Part shown: in pieces, positions 7,642-16,708 of the stretch
Position numbering within the stretch: position 1 is the first letter of the stretch
Layout of the letters: each line of letters begins with the position of its first letter
DNA from: Saccharothrix violaceirubra
GTDB lineage: Bacteria > Actinomycetota > Actinomycetes > Mycobacteriales > Pseudonocardiaceae
Assembly: GCF_014203755.1 (NCBI RefSeq)
Contig: NZ_JACHJS010000001.1
Location: forward strand, 5,270,001-5,334,000
DNA length: 64,000 nt
Reading direction: 5' to 3'
Program-made: the position numbers and the translations under genes
The notes under the pieces: model-generated
Database searches by the model: none
Seen by the model: only the letters and a program-made list of their open reading frames with translations
Told to the model about the DNA's origin: nothing

Positions 7642-9266
7642 CCGACCTCGTTCCTGCGGTCACCTCGGACGTGGCCGCGATGACCTCGGCCGAACGTGCA
7701 CGGCTGCCCCTGACGCTGGACGTGGTCAAGGCTGCGGCCGAACAGCACGGCGTGTGCGTCCGGCCCGTGCTGCGGGAAGTCGTCGACCTGGACAGCGGCG
7801 AGGTGCGCATCGTGGGCGTCCGCTGCAACTCCACGCGCACGTCCCGGTGCCCGGCCTGCGCCGATCGCAACCGACGTTCACGCATGGCACAGTGCCGGGA
7901 AGGCTGGCACCTCGCCACTGAACCCGTCGCCGAACGCCACGCCCCGACCGCCGATCAAGTCGCCCTGATCACCTACCGGGCCGACCTCACCGCCGAGTAC
8001 CGACGCGCGAAGCACGAGGACGCGCACGACCAGGTGGACGACCTCCGCGAAGCACTACGCGAGGCAGACGCGGACATCCGGGCGGAAGGAGTCCGCGGTG
8101 GCCTCCCCGCCGTGGAACGCACCGCCAAACCTCCGGCCCGCTCCACTCGGCGTCGCCAGGACTCGCCGAACCTGCCCCGCCGTGCCGTGTCCAAGCGGAC
8201 AGTGGGTCGCGAGTTCGCCGGACGCTACCGACCATCGACCTTCATCACCCTGACCCTGGACACCTACGGCAAGGTCGGTCCGACCGGCGCTCCGGTCGAC
8301 CCGGACACCTACGACTACCGACGGGCGGCCCGCGACGCCGTCCACTTCGCGTCGCTGGTCGACCGGTGGTGGCAGAACCTGCGCCGGGTCGTCGGCTTCG
8401 ACGTGCAGTACTTCGGCACGGTCGAGCCGCAACGGCGCGTCACCCCGCACGCCCACTTCGCCGTGCGCGGCTCGATCCCCCACCGGATCGTCCGCCAGGT
8501 CACCGCAGCCACCTACCTCCAGGTCTGGTGGCCACCGCACGACCACCCCGTCTACGGCGGCGACCGCCTGCCTGTGTGGAACGCCGACGCCCGGACCTTC
8601 ACCGACCCCGACACCGGCAAGGCGTTGACCACCTGGGCCGACGCCGTGGCCGACCTCGACAAACCCGCACACCTCGCCACGTTCGGCCCCCAGGTGCACT
8701 CGAAAGGCATCCTCGGCGGCACGGAGGAAGCCGGACGACACGTCGGCTACCTGACCAAGTACCTCACGAAGTCGATCACCGAGGTAGTCGACGCCGACAG
8801 CTCGCCACGCCTGGCCGACCACGCCGACCGCCTGGCCGCCGAACTCGCGGTGACACCGTGCTCCCAACGTTGCGCGGTATGGCTGCTCTACGGCGTCCAA
8901 CCACAAGGCACGACCTCACGCACGACACCCGGCCACTGCAAGGGCAAGGCACACCGCCGGGACACCCTCGGCCTGCCCGGCCGCCGAGTCCTGGTCTCCC
9001 GCCGCTGGTCGGGCAAGACCCTCGCCGAACACAAGGCGGACCGCACCGCGTTCGTCCGCGAAGCCCTCGCGGCGGCGGGAATCGAGACTCCGACCACGGA
9101 CACCGCCCGACTGCGCTGGGCACCCGTACGCCCCGGCGACCCACACGTCCCGTCACGCACCGAACTGCTCCTGCACATGATCGCCCAACGCCTGGCGTGG
9201 AAGGCGGACTACGAACGGGCCAGAGCGGTGCCCGATGTTTCAGCAGTCCCACCGGCAGCCGCTTGA
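7638..9266 (+). CDS. repSA: RepSA-like rolling-circle replication initiator
   Basis: This 542-aa protein has the layout of RepSA-type initiators of AICEs. A zinc-finger-like cluster (CPACADRNRRSRMAQC) lies near residues 71-86, followed by a strand motif FITLTLDTYG near 201-210. A metal-binding TPHAHFAV motif of the HUH type lies near 268-275, and YLTKYLTKS near 371-379 has the spacing of the catalytic tyrosines. It would nick a double-strand origin to replicate the excised circle. The start overlaps the traB stop (ATGA), and xis follows closely. The origin itself is not identified; the left-arm inverted repeat is one candidate. Confidence 0.88.
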   Translation: MTDLVPAVTSDVAAMTSAERARLPLTLDVVKAAAEQHGVCVRPVLREVVDLDSGEVRIVGVRCNSTRTSRCPACADRNRRSRMAQCREGWHLATEPVAERHAPTADQVALITYRADLTAEYRRAKHEDAHDQVDDLREALREADADIRAEGVRGGLPAVERTAKPPARSTRRRQDSPNLPRRAVSKRTVGREFAGRYRPSTFITLTLDTYGKVGPTGAPVDPDTYDYRRAARDAVHFASLVDRWWQNLRRVVGFDVQYFGTVEPQRRVTPHAHFAVRGSIPHRIVRQVTAATYLQVWWPPHDHPVYGGDRLPVWNADARTFTDPDTGKALTTWADAVADLDKPAHLATFGPQVHSKGILGGTEEAGRHVGYLTKYLTKSITEVVDADSSPRLADHADRLAAELAVTPCSQRCAVWLLYGVQPQGTTSRTTPGHCKGKAHRRDTLGLPGRRVLVSRRWSGKTLAEHKADRTAFVREALAAAGIETPTTDTARLRWAPVRPGDPHVPSRTELLLHMIAQRLAWKADYERARAVPDVSAVPPAAA

Positions 9267-9279
9267 CCAGGGGGAAGAC

Positions 9280-9495
9280 ATGAACGAACCGATGCTGGAA
9301 AGCCAGTGGTACACGACGGACGAGTTGGCTTCACGGCTCGGCGTCGACAGCTCGACGGTGCGACGTTGGCGCACATCGAGCCCGGTCCAAGGGCCGCCGT
9401 TCGTCCGGCTGACCACACGCGTGACGCTGTACAGCGCGGCGGATGTCGAGGCATGGTTGACCGAACGGCGAATCGACCCGGGGACGGCCGCGTGA
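9280..9495 (+). CDS. xis: Excisionase (Xis), MerR/HTH-like
   Basis: This 71-aa protein begins at the ATG following GGGGGAAG. It contains a winged-helix DNA-binding domain (WYTTDELASRLGVDSSTVRRW) and the aromatic/hydrophobic pattern LYSAADVEAWL typical of actinobacterial excisionases. It would bend DNA at the attachment site and direct the integrase toward excision. Its TGA overlaps the ATG of int, giving tight coupling, the usual xis-int arrangement. Confidence 0.88.
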   Translation: MNEPMLESQWYTTDELASRLGVDSSTVRRWRTSSPVQGPPFVRLTTRVTLYSAADVEAWLTERRIDPGTAA

Positions 9496-10694
9496 TGAGC
9501 GATCCGGTGCAACTTCCGATCGGGGTGTCGCTCTCCACCGATGTCGAACACCGCCCTGATCGACGGACGCCCTACCGGGCTCGCGCGCGGTGGGTCGACC
9601 CGGTCACCAAGAAGCGTTCTTCGAAGTCGGAATCCTTCGACACGGAGACCGAAGCCCGGGACTGGCTGGACGCGCTCATCCTCGCCGCTGCCACCGGGCT
9701 CAACCCCGCCGTCGCGACCATGAGCCTCACCGACTACGGCAACGCCAACATGGGGTTGGCCATGCGCGGTCTGGAGGCGAAGACGCTGGACCCGTATCTG
9801 GCGGGCTGGCGGAAGCGGGTCGTGCCCACTCTCGGCCACATCCCGGTCCGGATGATCACCAACGGCGTCGTGGACCGTGCGGTGCACGCCTGGATCGCGG
9901 ACGAGTGCAGCCGATCGACGGTGAAGAACAGCATCGCACCGCTTGTCCGCGTCATGGAGCAAGCGTTGCGGGACGGGTTGATCGACCGGAATCCGGCCCG
10001 GGTCAGCGGATGGCAGCGCGAGTACGCCCGTGCGGAAGACGAGTTGGACGATCCCCGTTCCCTGGCGCTGCCGGACTGGGAAACGCTCGTTCGGCTCTCG
10101 GACGCGCTGGTGGCCCGTTCGCACGGCGAGTTCCGAGGCTGGGGCAACGTCGTACTGTTCGCCGCGTGCACCGCTGCCCGCATCGGGGAGGTGTCCGGAT
10201 GCCGTGTCGGTGACCTCGACACGACGGAGTGGATCTGGCGCATCCGACGACAGACCACCACGTCCCCCGGCGGCCTGGTGGACAAAGGCACGAAAGGCAA
10301 ACGCGCCCGCACCGTTCCCCTGATCGAGGAAATCCGGCCACTGGTCCAAGCCAGCATCGACCGAGTCGGCCGTGATCCCGACGCCCGCCTGTTCACCGGG
10401 CCTCGGGGTGGCCGGATTTCCACGGCGGTCCTGCGGGACGCGACGCATTGGGACGAGGTCGTAGCCGCACTCGGATACGAACACCTGCGGCGGCACAGCC
10501 TGCGGCACACCGGACTGACGTGGATGGCGGACGCCGGTGTTCCCGTGCACCACCTCCAGCGCATCGCCGGACACGGGTCGCTGACCACCACCCAGCGGTA
10601 CCTGCACCCGGACCGGCGCTCGGTCACCGACGCGGGCGAAATGCTGTCCCGCCACCTGCGGTCCCCACGTCGGCCGAACCTCCGCGCCGTGTGA
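9495..10694 (+). CDS. int: Tyrosine site-specific integrase
   Basis: This 399-aa protein has an N-terminal arm-binding region, a SAM-like core-binding domain (about residues 85-165) and a C-terminal catalytic domain. Visible active-site residues are Arg in TAARIGE (about 229), Lys in the TKGKRART region, HSLRHTG (about 334-340, His-x-x-Arg), His in GHGSLTT and the nucleophilic Tyr in QRYLHP (about 369). I start it at the ATG overlapping the xis stop; a GTG one codon upstream is also possible. It lies 117 bp from the right attachment core in tRNA-Pro. It should catalyse both integration and, with Xis, excision. Confidence 0.94.
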   Translation: MSDPVQLPIGVSLSTDVEHRPDRRTPYRARARWVDPVTKKRSSKSESFDTETEARDWLDALILAAATGLNPAVATMSLTDYGNANMGLAMRGLEAKTLDPYLAGWRKRVVPTLGHIPVRMITNGVVDRAVHAWIADECSRSTVKNSIAPLVRVMEQALRDGLIDRNPARVSGWQREYARAEDELDDPRSLALPDWETLVRLSDALVARSHGEFRGWGNVVLFAACTAARIGEVSGCRVGDLDTTEWIWRIRRQTTTSPGGLVDKGTKGKRARTVPLIEEIRPLVQASIDRVGRDPDARLFTGPRGGRISTAVLRDATHWDEVVAALGYEHLRRHSLRHTGLTWMADAGVPVHHLQRIAGHGSLTTTQRYLHPDRRSVTDAGEMLSRHLRSPRRPNLRAV

Positions 10695-10699
10695 GAAAC

Positions 10700-10719
10700 G
10701 TGGTCCCCGAATGGTCCCC
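10700..10719. promoter_or_regulatory. int: Candidate integrase arm-type sites, right
   Basis: GTGGTCCCC (10700) and ATGGTCCCC (10711) repeat with an 11-bp period immediately after the int stop codon. They mirror the pair at 1882-1901 on the opposite arm, in the same orientation relative to the window. Confidence 0.55.
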
Positions 10720-10763
10720 AAAGCATGATCCCGGCGATCATGCACAAGATCGGGACCGGAAAC

Positions 10764-10810
10764 GAGAGAAGCCGCCTCACCTGGGCAAATACCCGTGTGA
10801 AGCGGCTTCT

Positions 10811-10813
<3 letters not shown>
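10764..10813 (-). terminator. Element-supplied terminator for tRNA-Pro
   Basis: GAGAAGCCGC (10766-10775) pairs with GCGGCTTCTC (10802-10811), and an internal CAC/GTG pairing extends the stem. It lies just past the tRNA 3' end on the minus strand and inside the element, so it replaces the terminator displaced to 1693-1734. Confidence 0.65.
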
Positions 10814-10893
<80 letters not shown>

Positions 10894-10966
10894 GCCGCAT
10901 CCCGATCTCTCGGGGTGCTCGCATAGCTTAGCGCACTCCCCCGCATGCTCCGCACGGGGGTCCGCG

Positions 10967-12373
10967 CTACTTCTTCGGGCGCTTCTCACGCACCCGCACG
11001 GAGATGCGCACGGGACTGCCCTCGAAGCCGAACTCCTCCCGCAGGCGGCGCTCGATGAACCGGCGGTAGCCCGCCTCCAGGAAGCCGGTCGTGAAGAGCA
11101 CGAACGTGGGCGGCCTGGTGGCAGCCTGCGTGGCGAACAGGACCTTGGGCTGCTTGCCGCTCCGCACCGGCGGCGGGGTGGCGGCGATCAGTTCCGTCAG
11201 CCACGAGTTGAGGCGCCCGGTCGGCACGCGGGTGTCCCACGACGTCAACGCGGTACGCAGGGCCGGCGCCAGCTTGCGCACCGAACGCCCCGTCAGCGCC
11301 GAGATGTTGACGCGCTCCGCCCACGGCACGCGGACCAGGCCGCGCTCCAGCTCCCGGACCATGGCGTGGCGCCGGTCCTCGTCGACCAGGTCCCACTTGT
11401 TGAACGCCAGCACGCACGCGCGGCCCGAGTCGACGACCATCGACAGCACCCGCAGGTCCTGCTCGCTCAACGGCTCGGCCGCGTCCAGCAGCACGATCGC
11501 CACCTCGGCGGACTCGATGGCCGCCTTCGTCCGCAACGACGCGTAGTACTCCGCGCCCGACGCGAAGTTGACCCGCTTGCGCAGGCCCGCCGTGTCGACG
11601 AACCGCCACACCTCGTCGTCGAGTTCCACCAGCGAGTCCACCGGGTCGACGGTGGTGCCCGCCACCGAGTCGACGACCGCGCGCTCCTCGCCCGTCAGGC
11701 GGTTGAGCAGGGACGACTTGCCCACGTTCGGCCGACCGACCAGGGCCACCCGCCGCGGGCCGCCGCGAGCGGACTCGAAGGTGTCGCGCGGGGTCTCCGG
11801 CAGCACGTCCAGGATCTTGTCCAGCACGTCGCCCGAACCCCGGCCGTGCAGGCCGCTCACGGGCAACGGCTCGCCGAGCCCCAACGACCACAGGGACGCC
11901 ACCTCGGCCAGCAGGCGTTCGTCGTCGACCTTGTTGGCCACGAGCAGCACCGGACGCTTGGACCGCCGCAGCACCTTCACGGCCGCTTCCTCGGTCGTCG
12001 TGGCGCCCACGGTCGCGTCGACGACGAACAGGATCGCGTCCGCCGTGTTCATCGCCAGCTCGGCCTGGGCGGCGACCGACGCCATCATCCCGGTCGCGTC
12101 GGGCTCCCAACCGCCGGTGTCGACGACCGTGAACTTGCGGCCGTTCCACAGCGCGTCGTAGGCCACCCGGTCACGCGTCACGCCCGGCACGTCCTGCACG
12201 ACGGCCTCGCGCCGGCCGATGATCCGGTTGACCAGGGTCGACTTGCCGACGTTCGGCCTGCCCACCACGGCCAGCACCGGCTGCGGCGCTGCGGCCTGGT
12301 CGTCCGCGAAGTCCGCGTCGTCGAACGCGGCCCAGTCGGACTCGTCCGCCCACGTGCCGTCCAAGTCCGTCAC
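10967..12373 (-). CDS. der: Ribosome-associated GTPase Der (EngA)
   Basis: This 468-aa protein has the two tandem GTPase domains that define Der: P-loops [13 protein letters not shown] (about residue 37) and [13 protein letters not shown] (about 212), with NKVD and NKWD specificity motifs. A KH-like C-terminal domain ends in a basic tail ([10 protein letters not shown]). Der acts in late 50S ribosomal subunit assembly and is normally essential. It is the last gene of a three-gene operon: cmk, plsC-like and der overlap successively by 4 bp. The arrangement is common in actinobacteria. Confidence 0.97.
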   Translation of the reverse strand: MTDLDGTWADESDWAAFDDADFADDQAAAPQPVLAVVGRPNVGKSTLVNRIIGRREAVVQDVPGVTRDRVAYDALWNGRKFTVVDTGGWEPDATGMMASVAAQAELAMNTADAILFVVDATVGATTTEEAAVKVLRRSKRPVLLVANKVDDERLLAEVASLWSLGLGEPLPVSGLHGRGSGDVLDKILDVLPETPRDTFESARGGPRRVALVGRPNVGKSSLLNRLTGEERAVVDSVAGTTVDPVDSLVELDDEVWRFVDTAGLRKRVNFASGAEYYASLRTKAAIESAEVAIVLLDAAEPLSEQDLRVLSMVVDSGRACVLAFNKWDLVDEDRRHAMVRELERGLVRVPWAERVNISALTGRSVRKLAPALRTALTSWDTRVPTGRLNSWLTELIAATPPPVRSGKQPKVLFATQAATRPPTFVLFTTGFLEAGYRRFIERRLREEFGFEGSPVRISVRVREKRPKK

Positions 12374-13020
12374 GATCCCTCTCCTCGCTGGTCGTCCAGC
12401 TCGGCCACCAGCATGGCCAAGCGGTCGCGGACGTGCTCGGTGGCGGCGACGAGCGCCTGCCTACCCTTGTCGGCGGGCAGCTCGAAAGCCTCGCCGAACA
12501 GCACGTCCACCTTCGGCCGGAACCGACGTCCGGTACCGGCCGGGCGCCGGGTGCCCCGGCAGGCGACGGGCACGACGAGCGCGCCGGTCGAGCGGGCCAG
12601 CCACGCGGCGCCCTTCTGCGCCTCCGCGACGTCGCCCGAACCCCGCGTGCCCTCGGGGAAGACGCCGACGACACCGCCGGCGCGCAACACCTTCTGGGCC
12701 GCGATCAACGGTGCGCGGTCGGGCTCGCCGCGCCGGACCGGCAGTTGGCCCAGCCTGCGCAGGAACCGCCCGACCGGACCCCGGAACATCTCGTTCTTGA
12801 TCAGGAACACCGTGCGTCGCGGCACGATCCCGAACAGCAGTGGACCGTCGGCCAACGAGCTGTGGTTGGCCACGACCACGACGGGTCCGGTGGTCGGCAC
12901 GCGGTCCGCGTGGTGCACCCGCACCCGGTACCCGAGCCTGAGCGGCACGCGCGAGATCCACCGACCGAAGTCGTGCACCCCGTCGCGACCGCCTTCGGGG
13001 AGCCGACCCGACCCGCTCAC
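12370..13020 (-). CDS. PlsC-type 1-acyl-glycerol-3-phosphate acyltransferase
   Basis: This 216-aa protein shows the acyltransferase block I motif NHSSLAD (HxxxxD form, about residues 52-58), block II-like [12 protein letters not shown] and block [12 protein letters not shown] (about 119-127). It probably transfers an acyl chain to lysophosphatidate at the inner membrane face during phospholipid synthesis. It overlaps cmk upstream and der downstream by 4 bp each. Acyl donor and exact acceptor cannot be deduced from sequence. Confidence 0.9.
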   Translation of the reverse strand: MSGSGRLPEGGRDGVHDFGRWISRVPLRLGYRVRVHHADRVPTTGPVVVVANHSSLADGPLLFGIVPRRTVFLIKNEMFRGPVGRFLRRLGQLPVRRGEPDRAPLIAAQKVLRAGGVVGVFPEGTRGSGDVAEAQKGAAWLARSTGALVVPVACRGTRRPAGTGRRFRPKVDVLFGEAFELPADKGRQALVAATEHVRDRLAMLVAELDDQRGEGS

Positions 13021-13727
13021 CCGCGCACCGGACCGGCGACGAGACCCCGGCCGGCGGCCAGGTCGAGCAGCGCGGCGAGCACGCCCGCCAGGTCGAGGTC
13101 GGTGGTGTCGAGTTCGACGGCGTCGGGCGCGGGCCGCAGTGGCGAGACCGCGCGGGACGAGTCATAGGCGTCACGCCGTTCGACGTCGGCCAGCACCGCG
13201 TCCACAGTGGACTCCAGCCCGTCCTGCCGCGCGCGGCGGTGGGCACGGGCACGGGCGTCGGCGGTGAGGAACACCTTCAGACCGGCGTCCGGCACGACCA
13301 CGGTGCCGATGTCACGCCCTTCGACCACGATGCCGCCGACCGCGGACAACGCATGCGCCACGATCCGTCGCTGCTCGGCCACGAGCAGTTCGCGCACCGC
13401 CGGGTTGGCCGACACCGGGGAGACCGCCCGGGTCACCTCGGGGCCGCGGATCTCGACGCCGACGTCCTCGCCACGCAGTGTGGTGGTGGAGTCGGCCGGG
13501 TCGGTGCCCTGCGCCAGGCCCGCGTCACGGGCCACGGCCGCGACCCGGTCGGCGTCGTCGAGGTCGGCACCCGAGCGCAGCACGGCGAGCGTCACCGCCC
13601 GGTACATCGCGCCCGTGTCCAGGTAGCGGGCACCGAGCGCGGACGCGAGCCGGCGGGCCGCCGAGGACTTGCCGGTGCCGGACGGCCCGTCCAGGGCCAC
13701 CACGCCACGCAGCTCACCGTGTCCCAC
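13017..13727 (-). CDS. cmk: Cytidylate kinase
   Basis: This 236-aa protein carries the P-loop [15 protein letters not shown] near residue 14, the family motif [18 protein letters not shown], and [22 protein letters not shown]. It phosphorylates CMP and dCMP to the diphosphates. It is the first gene of the cmk-plsC-der operon; the 111-bp gap to the divergent antiporter subunit gene presumably holds both promoters. Confidence 0.95.
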   Translation of the reverse strand: MGHGELRGVVALDGPSGTGKSSAARRLASALGARYLDTGAMYRAVTLAVLRSGADLDDADRVAAVARDAGLAQGTDPADSTTTLRGEDVGVEIRGPEVTRAVSPVSANPAVRELLVAEQRRIVAHALSAVGGIVVEGRDIGTVVVPDAGLKVFLTADARARAHRRARQDGLESTVDAVLADVERRDAYDSSRAVSPLRPAPDAVELDTTDLDLAGVLAALLDLAAGRGLVAGPVRG

Positions 13728-13838
13728 GGTCGTCCTCCTCCACTCGTCCGGTCACCAATTGTGCCGGGTGGGGCGGGTCACAACCCCGGCAGGGCCGTCG
13801 ACGCGCACCGTACGCGTCCGAAACGCCGGACGTTTACC

Positions 13839-14330
13839 ATGAACAGTATGAATGTCGAGGTCACGCCACTTCCCGGCATCGGGACCCGTCAGGACTTCAT
13901 GATCCGCTCGGGCCGGCGGATCGGGGTGATCACCTACCGCGACGGCAAGTTCGAGTTGATCGTGTCGAGCAAAGAGGACCCCGACGACTGCTCGGCGTCC
14001 ATACCGCTGAGCACCACCGAGGCGGGCACGCTCGCCGGCCTGCTCGGCGCGCCGCAGCTCGTCGCCCAGCTGCGCGACGAGCACTCGGACATCGCGGGCA
14101 TCTCGACCAAGCAGTTCCCGATCGTGCCCGGCTCGGTGTTCGACGGCCGCACGCTCGGCGAGACCGAGTTGCGCACCCGCACGGGTGCGTCGATCGTGGC
14201 GGTGGTGCGCGCGGGCGCGGTCTCGCCCTCGCCCCGACCGGACTTCGTGTTCGTCGGCGGCGACCTCGTGGTCGTGGTCGGCACGGTGGACGGTCTCCAG
14301 CAGACGGCCGACATCCTGGGCGGTGGCTGA
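13839..14330 (+). CDS. KhtT-like regulatory subunit of a cation/proton antiporter
   Basis: This 163-aa protein has an N-terminal KhtT-like domain and a C-terminal TrkA-C (RCK_C) domain (about residues 85-160: PGSVFDGRTLGETELRTRTGASIVAVVRAG, then GGDLVVVVGT). Such subunits bind nucleotides and gate the partner antiporter. The start is ATG 13839 or 13848, three codons apart. The antiporter membrane subunit follows within 6 bp, so the two form one unit like KhtTU. Confidence 0.88.
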   Translation: MNSMNVEVTPLPGIGTRQDFMIRSGRRIGVITYRDGKFELIVSSKEDPDDCSASIPLSTTEAGTLAGLLGAPQLVAQLRDEHSDIAGISTKQFPIVPGSVFDGRTLGETELRTRTGASIVAVVRAGAVSPSPRPDFVFVGGDLVVVVGTVDGLQQTADILGGG

Positions 14331-14335
14331 ACCCC

Positions 14336-15568
14336 TTGCACAGCACAGCGATCGCACTGATCCAGCTCGGCGCCGTCTTCTTCGGACTCGGCCTGCTCGG
14401 CCGGATCGCCTGGCGCATCGGCATCTCGCCGATCCCGCTCTACCTGATCGGCGGCCTCGCGTTCGGGCACGGCGGGTTCGTCCCGCTGTCGGGCATCGAG
14501 GAGTTCGCGCACATCGCGAGCGAGATCGGCGTCATCCTCCTGCTGCTCCTGCTCGGCCTGGAGTACTCGGCCGCCGAGCTGATGACCGGGCTGAAACGCT
14601 CGTGGACGGCAGGCGTGCTCGACATCGTGCTCAACGCCGCGCCCGGCGCGATCGTCGGGTTGCTGCTGGGCTGGGGTCCGGTGGGCGCGCTCGCGATGGC
14701 GGGCGTCACCTACATCTCCTCGTCCGGGATCATCGCCAAGGTGCTCGGCGACCTCGGCCGGCTGGGCAACCGGGAGACGCCGGTCGTGCTGTCGGTCCTG
14801 GTGTTCGAGGACCTGGCGATGGCGGTGTACCTGCCGATCCTGACCGCGGTGCTGGCGGGCGTGAGCTTCCTGGGCGGGTTGAGCGCGGTCGGCATCTCGC
14901 TGGCGGCGATCACGATCGTGCTGCTGATCGCGTTGAAGTACGGCCGGTTCGTGTCCGCGATCGTGGACAGCCCGGACGCCGAGGTGTTCCTGCTCAAGCT
15001 GCTCGGTTCGGCGCTGCTGGTCGCGGGCATCGCCTCGCAGCTGCAGGTCTCGGCCGCGGTCGGCGCGTTCCTGCTGGGCATCGCGATCTCGGGGTCGACC
15101 GCCGAGAACGCCACGCGCATGCTGGAGCCGCTGCGCGACCTGTTCGCCGCGATGTTCTTCGTGGTGTTCGGCCTCAACACCGATCCCGCGTCGATCCCGC
15201 CGGTGCTGGGCCTCGCGGTCGCGCTGGCCGTGGTCACGACGGCGACGAAGGTCGCGACGGGCTGGTGGGCGGCCAAACGCCAGGGCATCGCCAAACTCGG
15301 TCGCGCCCGTGCGGGTGCCGCGCTGGTGGCCCGCGGCGAGTTCTCGATCGTGATCGCCAGCCTCACGGTCGCGTCCGGCGCCGTGGACGGTCGGCTGGCC
15401 GCGTTGGCGACCGCGTACGTGCTGCTCATGGCGATCTTGGGGCCGGTGGCCGCACGAATCGTGGAACCGCTGGCCAAACTAGGAGCTGTTTGGGGTTGGG
15501 ATCATGTGGTTGGGGTAAGGGTCTTCAACCACATGATGGCTCCTCGTAGATGCAGTCCGGCCTCGTAG
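14336..15568 (+). CDS. CPA2-family cation/proton antiporter, C-terminus altered by IS insertion
   Basis: This integral membrane protein has about a dozen hydrophobic helices in the Na+/H+ exchanger fold, including LLLLLLGLEYSA, the VLSVLVFEDLAMAVYL helix and FAAMFFVVFGLNTD. It partners the KhtT-like subunit just upstream, probably for K+/H+ or Na+/H+ exchange. The start is uncertain; TTG 14336 gives a plausible first helix. The natural 3' end has been cut by the IS element at 15483: current translation runs 28 codons into the IS. Joining base 15482 to 16594 restores a frame ending at TGA 16628 (393 aa, final residues ARKRGTEPATA). All membrane helices are intact, so transport activity may survive. 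Confidence 0.85.
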   Translation: MHSTAIALIQLGAVFFGLGLLGRIAWRIGISPIPLYLIGGLAFGHGGFVPLSGIEEFAHIASEIGVILLLLLLGLEYSAAELMTGLKRSWTAGVLDIVLNAAPGAIVGLLLGWGPVGALAMAGVTYISSSGIIAKVLGDLGRLGNRETPVVLSVLVFEDLAMAVYLPILTAVLAGVSFLGGLSAVGISLAAITIVLLIALKYGRFVSAIVDSPDAEVFLLKLLGSALLVAGIASQLQVSAAVGAFLLGIAISGSTAENATRMLEPLRDLFAAMFFVVFGLNTDPASIPPVLGLAVALAVVTTATKVATGWWAAKRQGIAKLGRARAGAALVARGEFSIVIASLTVASGAVDGRLAALATAYVLLMAILGPVAARIVEPLAKLGAVWGWDHVVGVRVFNHMMAPRRCSPAS

Positions 15569-15927
15569 CTTTGTGGTGTCTTGTCGTAGCGGGTGGCCAG
15601 TCCGCGCCATGTCTTGATCTTCTGGAAGAGGCGTTCGACGGTGTTGCGCCGCCGGTAGCGCACGGGATCGAAGGACACAGGCCGCCCGCCGGCGGAGCCC
15701 TTGTTCCTGCGGTTGGCCCGCTGGTCGGTCTTCTCCGGGATCACAGCCGTGATCCGGCGGCGGCGTAGGTAGGCCCGGTTGGCTTTGGAGGAGTACGCCT
15801 TGTCCGCGGCCACCGCGTCCGGACGGGTGCGCGGCCTTCCGACCGGGCCGGGAACCCGGATCCGGTCCAGCACCGTCCGGAATTGCGGGCTGTCCCCGGC
15901 CTGGCCAGGGGTGAGCACGAACGCCAA
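15502..15927 (-). CDS. IS5 transposase, downstream frame (ORF B)
   Basis: The frame is annotated from an internal ATG but is open back to about 16142, where it would be entered from ORF A by a -1 frameshift. It contains the C-terminal DDE region: LAFVLTPGQAGDSPQF, VAADKAYSS (catalytic Asp) and NTVERLFQKIKTWRGLATRYDK (catalytic Glu). With ORF A and a single -1 shift the fused protein is 340 codons, the expected size for this IS group. Confidence 0.85.
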   Translation of the reverse strand: MAFVLTPGQAGDSPQFRTVLDRIRVPGPVGRPRTRPDAVAADKAYSSKANRAYLRRRRITAVIPEKTDQRANRRNKGSAGGRPVSFDPVRYRRRNTVERLFQKIKTWRGLATRYDKTPQSYEAGLHLRGAIMWLKTLTPTT

Positions 15928-15968
15928 CGGCAGCCCGGCGGCGTCGACCGCGGTGTGGACCTTGCTGC

Positions 15969-16523
15969 TCAGCCCGCCCCGGGACCGGCCGAGCCCGGCC
16001 GCCGCAGCCCGCGCCTTCCGACGGCGCCTACGGGCGGCACGGTCCCGACCGGCAGATGTGCCCGCGTCGGTCGTGTCCGGCGCGGACCGCGACGCACCAC
16101 CCGCAGCACGCTCCGCTGGACGGGCAACGGAGCCCCTTTTTCCCCGGTCAACGCCTGTTCCAGCGCGTCAAGGGTCTCCCCGGTCACCGCGAGTCCGGCC
16201 GATTCGTGGTGTGCCCGCACGATCGTGGAGTCCACGCTCACCAGTTCCAGGTCGACCTGTCCGCGGGAGGCGGCCTCGGCGATCAGCGCCTCCATCAGCG
16301 TCTGGAACACTCCGGTCTTCGCCCAGGTGTTGAACCGGGAGTAGACGGTGGACCAGGGACCGTACCGTTCGGGCACGTCACGCCAGCCTGACCCGGTGCG
16401 GAACCGCCACAGGATCCCGTTGAACTGCTCCCGCACCCGACGTGGCAACGGCCCGGTGGCCGCCACCGGCATATGCGGCTCGATCAACGCCCACTCGGCA
16501 TCGGTCAGATCAAAACGCGCCAC
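15969..16523 (-). CDS. IS5 transposase, upstream frame (ORF A)
   Basis: The N-terminal 128 residues match IS5-family transposases (DLTDAEWALIEPHMP, then RFRTGSGWRDVPERYGPW and LVSVDSTIVRAHH with the first DDE Asp). After TGEKGAP the frame becomes arginine-rich and non-homologous until its stop at 15969. The run GGGGAAAAAGGGG on the minus strand (16133-16145 on plus) is where a ribosome could slip by -1 into ORF B. Confidence 0.85.
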   Translation of the reverse strand: MARFDLTDAEWALIEPHMPVAATGPLPRRVREQFNGILWRFRTGSGWRDVPERYGPWSTVYSRFNTWAKTGVFQTLMEALIAEAASRGQVDLELVSVDSTIVRAHHESAGLAVTGETLDALEQALTGEKGAPLPVQRSVLRVVRRGPRRTRPTRAHLPVGTVPPVGAVGRRGLRRPGSAGPGAG

Positions 16524-16593
16524 ATCCGTGTTCTACCAGCCCAACCAGCACACCACCGGGCCCACCTAGATCCGAACTTCAAACAGCTCCTAG

Positions 16594-16628
16594 CCCGAAA
16601 GCGTGGTACCGAGCCGGCGACCGCGTGA
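16594..16628 (+). pseudogene. Severed 3' end of the CPA2 antiporter gene
   Basis: These 35 bases are the original last codons of the antiporter. Spliced to base 15482 they continue the reading frame exactly (1182 bp in total) and end at TGA 16626-16628. They are no longer translated as part of the antiporter. Confidence 0.85.
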
Positions 16629-16708
16629 ACCCTGTCGACGCCCCGTGACGACGACCCCGGACGGGCATAGGAAAAGGGCTGCCGTCCACTCCCCCGGAAG
16701 GGGTCGTC

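Larger units (their letters stand above)
15483..16589 (-). mobile_element. IS5-family insertion sequence
   Basis: The 1107-bp element has 21-bp terminal inverted repeats with 18 matches (outer ten bases GAGCTGTTTG identical at both ends). It is flanked by CTAG (15479-15482 and 16590-16593), a 4-bp target duplication that fits IS5-type YTAR target preference. The transposase is read on the minus strand from two frames. The insertion falls within the last codons of the antiporter gene. Confidence 0.93.

Noticed and set aside
16594-16708. Possible separate small gene between the IS and the S8 peptidase
   Set aside because: The first 35 bases are the severed antiporter end and the rest is the peptidase upstream region.
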